Origin: Struthidea cinerea
Taxonomy: Eukaryota; Chordata; Aves; Passeriformes; Corcoracidae
Assembly (NCBI GenBank): GCA_013397865.1
Contig: VZTI01000687.1
Location: forward strand, 1,219,559 to 1,283,558
DNA: 64,000 nt
Direction: 5' to 3'
Part shown: positions 27,752 to 38,998 of the stretch, one piece after another
Position numbering within the stretch: position 1 is the first letter of the stretch
Layout: each line of letters starts with the position of its first letter
Translations under genes and position numbers: made by a program
The notes under the pieces: model-generated
Seen by the model: only the letters and a program-made list of their open reading frames with translations
What the model was told of the DNA's origin: nothing
The model's database searches: none

Positions 27752-28233
27752 GTAACAATTTGAAAAGACACGTCAGTCTTCTTATCTCCTTAGTACTTAA
27801 AATATAGAGCAATGTAGAGTACTTTAAAATATTTTAACTGAATGTTTTAAAGTTATTTAATACCGTGTTACAAAATGTAAACTACTGCTTTTAGTCTGGT
27901 TTCTCTAAGGCAATAACTTGTCTTTACAGCCATGTTGTTTTCCCATCTGCCCTCCACCCCCTGCCAGTTTCTGGGAAACATGTTTGATTTCAATCACATT
28001 TGGCAATGGAAATAGAGGTGGGAAAAATTGTTGTTTTTCTAGGGAAGGAGGGGGAGAAATATTCAAGGTTTTAATGGGGAGAAAAAATCGACTGAGTGGG
28101 AGAGGAAGGTCAAAAGAGTGCCCTCAGCCTAACAGACAATTATAGTTGGCCCTTTTTCTCCTCTGAGGTAGTAGCCACTTTACCAGTCATATCTCGAACA
28201 TGGATCAAATCAGCCACTGCCTCTTGTTCAGCC

Positions 28234-28332
28234 AAAAAAAAAAAAAACCCAAAAAAAAAAAAAACCCAAAAAAAAAAAAAACCCAAAAAAAAAAAAAACC
28301 CAAAAAAAAAAAAAACCCAAAAAAAAAAAAAA
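28234..28332. repeat. A14-CCC minisatellite, 17-bp unit
   Basis: Six runs of exactly 14 A are separated by exactly three C, giving a perfect 17-bp period over 99 bp with no interruptions. An imperfect A/C-rich tail (AACAACAAAAAAACAAACAA) follows at 28331-28350. Because 17 is not a multiple of 3 and the unit lacks stops, several frames stay open and yield Lys/Pro or Phe/Gly repeats by translation artefact. It probably grew from a poly-A tract by slippage or unequal exchange. It lies 480 nt after an exon donor, so it would be transcribed in pre-mRNA. Confidence 0.97.
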
Positions 28333-31300
28333 CAACAAAAAAACAAACAAAAAGAGAATCTGTGGAATAAACGAACTTGATTAAATTTGTTGTCCAGTGA
28401 CTATCAATTAAAATAGCAGCAGAATGACTGCAGTTTCTGCAGTAATAGAATAACATGAATATATTTACTCCAAGGTATTGGTTTCATCTACTTTTATAAT
28501 GCTTGAGCTTTAAATAGAAACTCTTTTCAGTACATAATTTCTAAATTAGGTGCAGTAGAATTCAAGGATTTTCTTGGCAGTTGGAGCCTTGATGTACTGT
28601 AACTGCATTTCAGAGCATGTCTCCAGTAGTCCTGTAAATAGACCAAAACAGGTGGCTGACTTAAGGGGTTTAATTTAAATTCTGAAGTTGTCTTCTGAAC
28701 AAATGCCTTGCTTTTTAGGAATGATTTCAGAATAATGATTAGCCTTGAATAGCTGAAGAGCCTATTGCCAAGGGGATCAGAGTACAGGGATGGTACTAGC
28801 TGATCTTGTACATGAGTCTGCAAGCAAAAAATCAGATTGACAAAACTGAGATACAGACAAATGCTTTATATTTCTTTCTGAGAAGATTCTCTGCTAATTT
28901 GTCAACTGTCTTTTATGATCAGAAAAAAACCCTCCCCAACTTCTGTCTTCAGCATTGAGTTCTAAAGAGAGGGATAATGCAAGCCATGAAGAGTTGAAGG
29001 CTTAGTCACTGGATTAGCATAAATAAGGGATAGCCACTGGAGAGGAAGGGAAAACCTAATTCCTGCAGAATGAGCTTTTGATTGTGACAGACGTGAATTT
29101 GAGACAGGGATGAAAGTTCAGCTGGGTTTTGTTCTGCATGCAGGGCGTCTTTGTGTTATGACTCATAGTAATGGTGCCTCTTCACATCACGAGGACTAAG
29201 GACCACTTCCATAATAATTCTCTGCAAGGCTGCTTTATTTGGGTTCTTCTTGTTGGTGGGTTTTTTTCACCAGGGTCAAGTGTTTCACCCCTGACAAGTA
29301 CATTAAAAGTGCACTTAGTACCCAAGGGCAGATGTGCTCTGGGGGAGCACGCAAGGACCCGTCTGCAGATTCTTTCTAATTTTCCTCTCTGGGTTTACTC
29401 TTTTATACTAGTGTGGGATTTGGGACTTTATTCCCATTTTTCAAATATAGTGTAATTTAGGAATGCATCTTCCTATCTCTTCAGAATAGCCCTGTGTGCT
29501 CTTTAGTCTGGTTGTGAAATATTTTGAGGTTTTTTTCTTTCTGGATTGATGGGTGCTTGGAGTGTGATAGATGTTTAGTTACATCACCAGCATTTTGGAA
29601 ACATGCTGAAAGAACAATGTAAAATGGCTTCTCTTTTTTGTAAATACATTGAAATTCTGTTTTAACAAATGAAAATTACTTAAAAAGAAAGCCTAAAATC
29701 TGTCAAATTCATACTAAACTGAATTATAATAAGTAATTCCATTTTATGGAGTTATACCTGATGTACAGATCTTAGATTAGTAATTCACTTACCTCCTTGA
29801 ATGTGATAAATGACATTTATTGTGACATAGGCTCACCATGGAACTATTCTGGACCCACTGTGGTCCTGATGTGCATGACAGGAAGGTGGGTTTTCCTGTG
29901 CTAGAAGAAAAAGTAATTCCACACAGCTCAGAAGCTGGATAAGGGAGGGAACAAATCTGATGTTACTAATTTTCAGTACTGAGTAGATGGCAGTGTTGTA
30001 AATGATTAAGTGAAATCGATGAGACATCTTTCCCTTGTAGTTGTCTCCTGCTCGATTTTGGCATAGGAATTGCTTTTATATGCCCAGAGCTTGGTGTCTT
30101 CTGTTGCTGCTGGAATGTTTGTGAAAACATAGTGGGAGGGAGGGCACTGGCATCTTAAATGAATATTAGAAATTTTTTTTGATGCATGCATTTAGGTCTT
30201 TCGCTGAACATGTTGTTGTAGATGGGAATGATCTGTTGCTGTCCTATACCTATTCTTTTATGAGGTTACTGGAGTGTAAGGTAGTGCTCTTACACCGCAT
30301 AGGTGGACCACATAGAGATATTGAAAAGAGTGAAATTTTTATTCAGTGTGTGCTTTAAATTCTTGAAATACTGGGGTCGTGTATTTAATTTTACAAACCC
30401 ATAACGGCGTGTTGCAGATTGTTACATTGAAGTGCTGTCTATGATTTTAAGGACTTGCTGTAGGTGTTAAAGCATTTGATGCTTTAATGTTCATGGACTT
30501 CTTTTCTGTAACAGATTATTCTTGACAAGTAATTATTTTTCCTGAAGAAAGAAGTATTTCTGAAGAGTAAAATGGGAAGAATTTCAGGTTTTATCAGAAT
30601 TCTGTATCCATATGGTCAACAAAATGTTTTAATATGTAAACGACAATTTGAGACCTTGAGCATTCATTGTTTTTAAATCCAAAGGAAAAGAGGGAGATGA
30701 ACAGGCACTTGTGTATTTTTAGTGGAGGATGTTAAGATTATTGCAGGTTATTTACAAGGTATCACTTCCATTTTGGGTCCTTCTGCCCCTCAAGAAGGCC
30801 TCAGAAAGCAGCAGTTTCACAGTTGTTCCCTCTCTTCTGGCCTCACTTCTCCTGGGAGTCAAGGGCTGAAGATGGCTCTTCTTGCCTGTTTAGCTCAGCT
30901 TTTCGTCTCTTTTCCATGTTTTTATTTTCCTCGACTGATACGGTAAAACAGGGTTTATTTCACCTACACTTGGCCATGGTGGGTTTTGCATGTTCCTTAG
31001 CTCACCTCATCAGACTGAGGTGATTTGATTTTTAGGAGCCTGTGTAAAATGTGACCTACTTTCCCCAGTTGGCATCTGTGCCCAGGAGAATTCCGGGTGG
31101 GTGTCAGTTAATGAGCCTCTCCTGTGCTCTGTAGTTTAATGCTGTTTTCAGTGTAGTCTAATGTGCTGAATAAGGCTTAGGTTATACCCCAGATATTGAC
31201 AGCTGTCCTTGAAATAGGTAATGATCTGTAATAAAAATTGTAACTAGAAAGTACCAAAAAATCTCTCTTAAACTATGGCACCTAATTATTGCAATCATCC

Positions 31301-32960
31301 TCATTCTTGTTGAAGGACTGCTCTGGTGTAAATTCCAGCAAGTGATTTGGATGTTTATATTAAATATCTTACCATGGGATTTGCTGACTCTTATGGGGAG
31401 TAACATTTGTGATGGCTTGGTGTGAGAGTGGTTTTGTCAGAGTTCAGACAAAGCAGGTAAATGACCCTGCTGCTGCTTTCAGCAGGGTCAACAAGCCAGT
31501 TTAATCTTCTGCTGTAATCAGCTGTTTTCTTGCACTAAAATACATTTAATCTCTGTGTTTTCACAAAATTTTAATAAAGAGCTGTTGCAGGAGCCATGCA
31601 CATTCCTTAGTCAGGAACATCTCTGGGATCAGAGATGGGATTGTTGGCTCCTGGCTCCGAGTGAGCACAGAGAGCTCAGCTGCACGTGGAGAGCCTGCAG
31701 CAGGAAGAAGCAGATGCATCTCCCCAGCCAGATGGAGCATATGCCAAGAGACAAGTGTAACAGTGTGGGGAGCATAAACAGAAAAGTTGGTGTTGAAACA
31801 CTGTGTTTATAAACCAAAAGCTCTTTGGTTTTGTTTTTTATCCAGCTTTCTCCACCTCCCAGCATTGCTTCTTTTCCAGGCTGGGAATAACCAATGTGTA
31901 TTTTGAGCTGTTGTTGGTGTGTAGTAGTTTGTTTTGGTAGCGCTTGAATTGGTTCATTGCTTCCTTTTTTTTTAAATTTGGATTGACTTCATATGAAAAT
32001 GAAGATCTGGGAATTGTATCTAAATATATACTTGGATGCACACATACAAAATTAGATGAGAATGACCTTCAGTTAATTGATCTTATTTCCTTCCTTGGTG
32101 GATACCTGGTGTATCCGATCTAGATAAGGACTTGAAAAGCAATTTGGGCTTCCATATTTTGCTATTCAAAGCTAAAAGGTAAGATGGTAGAAACTGGGTG
32201 AAATTCTTAAAAATATTTATTTCTTTGAAATGTTTTATAAGACAAGGTACATCATAATTTTTAAAATTTATTTTTAAGAGGAAAATGCCCTGCAACCAAG
32301 AAAATGGAAGTTGATGCTAAATGTAGGTGACTAAAATCTCCAAATTTATGTGAAATATCAGCACAGCTTTACAGAACTGCGAGGCAGCACCAGCAATGCT
32401 GATGGTTAAACACACACTGGAGATTGGAGGGAGGCTGACACTGTGATGTGTTAACATTGTTTTGCATTCCTGCATATTTGATAGATGGAGAACTGCCAGA
32501 AGTGGGCAAGACCTGGGGGAATAAAGAAAGAAAAAAAGCAAAAATCTTCGGGCTGATAGAACAGCATGTATTGGTTGTAGTATTACGTATTTTTGTAGTT
32601 CAAACTGCTTGATTTGATCTCCAAACACTGTAGGAATAAGTGGTACACATTTAAAAAGAAGGAAGAAGCTTGAAAATTATTTCAGTGAAGTAAGGAAAAG
32701 ACTTGGTAATCTGCCCATGATGCTAAGAAAATGTAGGCATTATTGGGCTTGATTTGCTAAATGATTATGTAAATGTAATTATACTGCATGTAACATTTCA
32801 AATAATTTGAGATGCCACACAAATACTTTTGAGACATTTTAAGGAGGTGATCGAGGAGCATTTATGTATGGTTAAGGACTGAAATTTTCTTTTAGCTTAC
32901 CTTAAAAACAGGGAAAGTGCTTGAAAACTGAAGTGGTCTGGAATGAGTCATCAAAAGCTT

Positions 32961-32991
32961 TTATATATATATGTATACACACACACACACA
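32961..32991. repeat. TA/CA dinucleotide microsatellite
   Basis: A (TA)n stretch passes through TGTATA into (CA)n, about 31 bp in all. It is an ordinary compound microsatellite, probably polymorphic. Confidence 0.85.
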
Positions 32992-35284
32992 TTTGTGTAT
33001 TTTTATGTATCTGTGTATAGTGGTTTGAATCTTATTCTTTTTCTAGTAGAAGTGTTTGCTGTAAACCTGTCTTATAAACAGGTTATACCTTGGAGTTTTA
33101 GTTCCCACTCATGATTTAAGAAGAAACAACAACCTTGAAAAATTTAAAATGTGATCGAGGTAGCAAACATTTATTTGCAATATAGTGACAGAAGACAACA
33201 GTATTTTGTGCTGAACAGAACAGTTACCACTCAAGATGGTGTCTTTGTTTCTTATTTCTCTCCCCTCCTCTTTTCATTTTAGTTTGGGAGATTAAATTCA
33301 GCACTTAATCCCCACAGTATTTTTTTGAGCTGTTTACTGTTATTAATTTTTCCATATCTTGCATTTGGTAATACTTTTTACTTTACAGTATTCTTTTAAT
33401 TCTTTGGCTGTGCCAAAATAGCTTTGGACATACTGATGACTAATGTGCCTCTTTATTTATTTGTCTCAGAATGACAGATTATTAGTGACTTTAAGCAAGC
33501 TGACAGTGCTGGCAAAAAGTTTTTGTTCCTAGTTAATGTTGTTTTGCATTCCTTCATTGCTGATATGTAAATAATTTCCAGAAGTAGGATAGACTTAATT
33601 TTTTTGGTTTTGAAGCAGTTTTGTTTTGCCTGCAAATAATCTAAAGCTGTACTTCCCTTGTATCTAAAGCAGTGAATAAATTTCGTGGTTTAGGGTTAAG
33701 AATACATTATTTCTTCTACTTCTTAGAACAGTGCTTTAAATTTACCATGTTCTGCTGGTGTTCTGAATTTTGATGAATTCCAGATTTAGTCTCTACTTAA
33801 AGCATGTAGGTATCTGAAGTTTGTCTAGAATGCATCTTTTTATAGAAGTTTCTGGAGTCTTGCTAATAATGACTGTACTTGGCTGCTGTATTGCCAGCAG
33901 TGATTTTATGTAGCTGCAGTTCGGGGTGCTCTCTGTCCTACGCCAGCCCTGTCACAGTTACACCAGTGACATGACTCTAAAGCTGTGAACGGAAATTTGC
34001 TGTGATGTTCTCATTTTTTAATAAACTACCAGTAAAAGCTGATCACTGAGCAGTGAGTGACAGCTGACTTGGTTGTGCATCATTGCAATCTCAGATGCTG
34101 GAGGCTGTGCTGCTGGGAGGGCCAGAGTCCTAAATCCATGTAAAATACTAGTAGAGAGCTTTTGTGTACTCTGTCTACCAAAAATCTCTACAGAATTGGC
34201 CCTGCAATAGGCAGGGATTGGATTGTCCTCTGTCCTCTGTCTGAAACTTGGTTTTATTTCCCAGCTGTGCAAGTGATGTTTTTCCAACTGATTCTGCACT
34301 GTGTTTGGAGAATGTCTTTATTTTTTAAATTTCCAGGGCAGACACACAGCGTCCACTTCTCACACCCACTGCTCGGGAAACGCTTGTCAAAGATTCAGTT
34401 CTGGGTTTAGCTGTTCTGGAGACGTTGTGTTAAGTAGGATTGAAAATTGACTCCAAGAAAATCTGTAACAGCTCATTGCTTGTTAGTGTTGGAGTTCATG
34501 CAGGCAGTCACACAAAGACATAATTATTGTATGAACAAGTTCTTCAAGCTGTGCTGGTCTCGTGTATTCTGCAGCCCTTGTGTTGCTGCAGAATTTGGTG
34601 CTTTTGAAATTCTGTAGTGACAGGAAAGTGTATTTTTACTTTGCAATTTCAAAGCGAGGACCGTGGCATCTGTTAGTCAAGAGAGAGTGACTTTACACAA
34701 GCTGTGCATGGAAAGAATAGACCCAGAACAAAGCATCTCCTGCAACTACAGCAAGAAAAAGGACTGTTCTTTCTGTGATAGGCTTGATGTCAGTGGAGGC
34801 TTAATGTAATCCTAGCTTTTGACTTCAGGCTCGTGGGTTTGGTTGTGTCTTCTGCCAGGGATTAACCACCTTGCAGGAGGGACAACAGCAGTGCTGCTTC
34901 TTGATCATCGCTGTTCCTCAGCCACTGTTCCAACATGAGCTGCCCAAAGGAGGGGAGGGTCATCTCCAGTGCTTCACTGCTTCCTGCCTTTTGGACCTCA
35001 CCACGTTCGCAGTTTTTAATATGTTGCTTTTGAATAATCTTAATGTTTGGGCCTTGAGCTGATGGTGCTTCTGCAGCAGAAGGCTCAGGGAGTCTGTGGT
35101 TTGTTCATTGCCAGGGTTTTACTGCAGGTGGTGTGGCCCGTCGGGGCTGTAATGCTCAGCACTGACCTGAACCACTTCAGTTGGTAATTGCTCCTGGAAT
35201 GGTTTGGGGAGTAACTGCACCTGAAGAAAGAAAATATTGATGGTGGTAGTTCTTGTGGTACAGACCTTTGAATAGCCTAGCAGC

Positions 35285-35352
35285 ACATAACATGTGACTG
35301 TCATGTGCTCTGTGACATGTCACACACAACATGTGACATATGTGTGACATAT
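35285..35352. repeat. Cluster of short CATGTG / GACATG / GACATA words
   Basis: Within about 70 bp CATGTG recurs three times, with GACATGTCAC between, and the block ends in GACATATGTGTGACATATG. The words are partly palindromic and look like a degenerate tandem array built on a 7-10 bp GTGACAT core. No family is recognised. Confidence 0.6.
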
Positions 35353-38030
35353 GGTTCTTCACAGTAGTTGTAAAGGAGTACGCATCCAGTTCATTCTGTG
35401 ACTTAACCGGGGATAGTACATCTTATTCCTGTCATATCAGTGATGTGACATTTCATATGGGAGTGCTGTAATTCGCAGTGTAGACTATGGAATGCTAGGC
35501 AAGTTAGTTAAATTGGCAGTAGTGTGAATTTTTACTCAAATTTTATGTTTTACTGGAAATATTTACTAGGTAATTTCAGCAGGAAGTGAATAATATATTT
35601 TTATTAAAATCTCCCAGATATTTTGGGAACGTTGTAAAGATTTTTTAGATCAAAGCTGTTACACATTGTCCCACTGAGAACTCTTCTATAACTGTAATAA
35701 ACTGATACCATTTAAAGCCCTGCTCTTTCCTGCAAATAACTTAAAATTCAGTACTTGCTTATTACAGTAACTTTTTAAAAAGAAAAAAACCTCAAGCATT
35801 CTAGAGCCAGTCTTTATCCAATGTTGACATGAATTACACGATAAAGCTTACTCAATTTCACTGTCCCTGATTCCTGTACAGCCTTTTCTCTCTACCCCTC
35901 CAGGTCCTACCTTTGATTTCCCACCCCTTTTTCACATTAAGTCAGGACAGTCTTCAAAGAGGTGCTTTGGCTTTTGAATAATTTGCACTAAAGGGAGGTT
36001 ATGCAGGAAAAAAACATATTTAAGTGTATTCCATTGACACACAGCTGCGAAGTTCTGTATTTGAAACATGAATTGTGACTTTATTAGAGCTGTGTCTTGA
36101 AGTCCTACATCCTCATTATTTTAGTTCAATAAAAATAGAGATGTAATTGCTTGTACCCTATTTCCTTATTTTTGGGGTGGATCTCTGCCTCCTGTTGTAC
36201 ACACTGATCTCAGCTGGTGTTTTCAAATACCTGCTTTCTGTTGTCTTATTCAACTTGCTTATTTTTGGGGTGTTTTTTGGTGAGACAAGATGACAGTTCC
36301 ATACAAATATTAAAGATATTAGAGCTTGTTCTGGGAGATGTAGCCAGTTCCCATAATCTTACATATGAGTAGTAATTTAACAAGAGCATAAATCCTTGGA
36401 ATCTACTAAACATTTTCTTTGGGAATGGTTGCAATTTGTGTTGTAATTAGTGTTTTGGTAGCACTAAGTTATCTTGAGTACCAAGACTCTGAAATAGTTC
36501 TGTTATCCTTTCCAATTTTAAAGCTGTAAAGAACTATTCAGGACAAGAAATATTTGTAATTGCAACAGCACGTGGGCAGGTAGACCTAAAGAACCCCATT
36601 CTTTTTATTACATTAATTCTAATCGGAGTTAAGCCATTTTTTTTCTTGTCAAACTATGAGTAGGAGATAATATTTTTCCTAAGGAACTTCTAAAAGATTA
36701 TGAAGGATATTATGCAGATGGATTGCTGCACTTGGAAACTTTTCATGTTCCATATGGCTTATCTGCAGTGCACTGTTGCTGAAAGGAGGCCTTCAGTTGG
36801 CTACTGCTGCTGCTAATTTATAATTTAACCATTGCAAGTGCATGAAGATCTATATTTGGAAGGCTGTGTTTGTACATCTATATGTTGTTGTTTGGGTAAG
36901 GACTGGAAAAAGCATTTATGTACCATAAAATATCTCTTTGAATGTTCTAACATAGAACTGTGTTTTGCTCCATTTTACCATTAATTTTGTTCATTTGCAA
37001 ATTTAGAAAGGACTATAAAATATATTTATGTGCTAAGGAATAGTTTTTGCTTCTTGAAGGTTTTTTGCTTCTTCAGTCTATTTTGTCTTTGTTTTTTAAT
37101 AAAAAGATTGAGAAAGATCGAGTTAAACTGGCACTTCAGTAGTCTTTAATGGGAAGATCTATCTGATGGTTCTTTCTATAAAACAGGTAAAATGCAAACC
37201 TGCTCAGTGACATAAAATTTAATAATCTACTGATCTGGATGGAAAGTGAAACAAAGACAAATGCATCAAATATCGGACTTTGAGAGCTTGACTAAGCTGT
37301 CACTGTGGAAACAGCATTATCAGTGCTAATGGATTACTAATCATTTTAAGCCTCAAGGAGTTCATTTAGGACCAAGCAATACAGCTTGTTTGTAGGTCAG
37401 CAACTGCTTTATAAAGTCCACAGTACACAGATAGTGTTTCTCTAAAATCACAAATACAAGCATGCAGCTGCCTTTGCCATACCTTCTAGTCCAGAGCTGG
37501 GTAATATTCTGGGGGTGAAGAGTGGATTTTATAGCCCATAAAGTTCTAATTCTTTAGTAATTGCTTGTGGTTATCTACTTAAAATAATGTTTCACAGCAA
37601 AGATGCTTCAGGCTAGAATTTAAGCTTCATGCCATATCGAGTCTAAAAACCTTTTGTATGTGTTATTTTATATAAATGAGAGTTTGAATCCTGAGTGCCA
37701 TCTTTATCGTATCTGGGAGGAATTTGACAGCTAGCTTTCATGTTTGGCAAGCCAGGGATACATGTTAAAATTTGCCAGATACTGGAAGTGCTCCAACATT
37801 TGAAACAAGACGGTGTCTTTTCTTAGAGTGGTTTATAGCAGGGACACTGATAAAATTTCAGATCATGAACATTTTTCATCTGGAAATGCTGAATACCTTT
37901 GCCTAAAACTGAACACGGAGCATTGCTTAAATGGCTCTTCTTTTTCTTTGTATTTATAGATAGTGCGAGGCAGGCTTATAAGTTTTTTGTTTGTAAAACC
38001 CTGGAATAAGTAATTAATCCTAAACCTCCT

Positions 38031-38060
38031 TCTTTTTTTTTTTTTTATTTTTTTTTTTTC
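38031..38060. repeat. T-rich homopolymer tract
   Basis: T14, A and T12 occur within 30 bp, flanked by C. This is a low-complexity tract, possibly the reversed poly-A of an old retroposed sequence, but no body of such an element is recognised next to it. Confidence 0.9.
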
Positions 38061-38938
38061 ATAGCAAACTATAATATTTGGCCAGGAAATTTAATAACTG
38101 TAGCAAATTTTGAGTACGGCACTCAGAATTTTTCATGTCCATATATTTTTGCATAATGTCAATTATTTACTTTTTAAATATCACTACTAACTGAGCGCAA
38201 GTATGGAAAATATTATTTAAGTAAGCTGAAAGTAGAGTATGTCAATAGTTCAGATTTTCTTTAGCATGCAGTATTGTGGTTGGGGAGCCTGCCAGAAAGA
38301 CTGGGAAGGTCTTGTTCTTTAAGAAGTTAAGCTCTCCAAGTTGCTTAGCTCATGGAAATGTCTGTCATAATCTAATTTGGCCTCCTGTGCGTTTCAGGGA
38401 AGTTTTGAAAGCTGGGCACCACTCCTTCCCTGAGCTGGTTTGGGATGGATGTGTTTGTGGCTATAATTAGAACGTGAAATTTGAACTGATAGCATGGCAA
38501 AATGTAATTGAAAATGTGTCAGGGATACTGAAAGGAGTAGTATTAGGGCTAAATGTAAGTAGCCTTCCAATTCAAAGGGCAGGAAAACAGCTTCAAAAGG
38601 AAATTTGCAGATGCTTCAGTGGTTGAAGTTGAGAATATTAATAGAGCCTGAGGAAAATATATCAAGTTTGTAAACATCACATAAAACAATACACTACATC
38701 TGTCTGTGGAAAAAGAAATTTCAGCCTACAGAAATAATGTTCATGAGCTTAAATAGACAAAACACCATAACTGAGTTGAATTATCTGTTTTTTCTCTGGC
38801 TGTTCTGTTTTGATATTTATGCTGCACTTGGGATTCACTCCTGCGTGGATTTTAGACAGTGGTTAATTCGTGTACCCGGCGCTGTAGGGTCAAGCTCTGA
38901 CTCCGTGGAGCTGTGTTGTTAATTTAGAGAAAAGAAAC

Positions 38939-38945
38939 AGGAATG
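38939..38945 (-). promoter_or_regulatory. Candidate TEAD (MCAT) site
   Basis: AGGAATG on the + strand is CATTCCT on the - strand, the M-CAT core bound by TEAD factors in muscle genes. It is reported because a perfect MEF2 site lies 43 bp downstream. A 7-mer alone is weak evidence. Confidence 0.3.
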
Positions 38946-38988
38946 ATGGTGCTTCTGCAGCCAATCTGACCCGCAGGAAGTTTAAAAA

Positions 38989-38998
38989 CTAAAAATAG
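38989..38998 (+). promoter_or_regulatory. Candidate MEF2-binding site (CTAAAAATAG)
   Basis: This is an exact match to the high-affinity MEF2 consensus CTA(A/T)4TAG. It lies in the MEF2A intron 5.3 kb before exon alpha1 and may mediate autoregulation or cross-regulation by MEF2 proteins, which is established for some MEF2 family members. Occupancy is unknown. A handful of such matches is expected by chance in 64 kb of AT-rich DNA. Confidence 0.4.

Noticed and set aside
28096..28456. Lys/Pro-rich and Phe/Gly-rich open frames on both strands
   Set aside because: They are translations of the A14-CCC minisatellite, which lacks stop codons in several frames.
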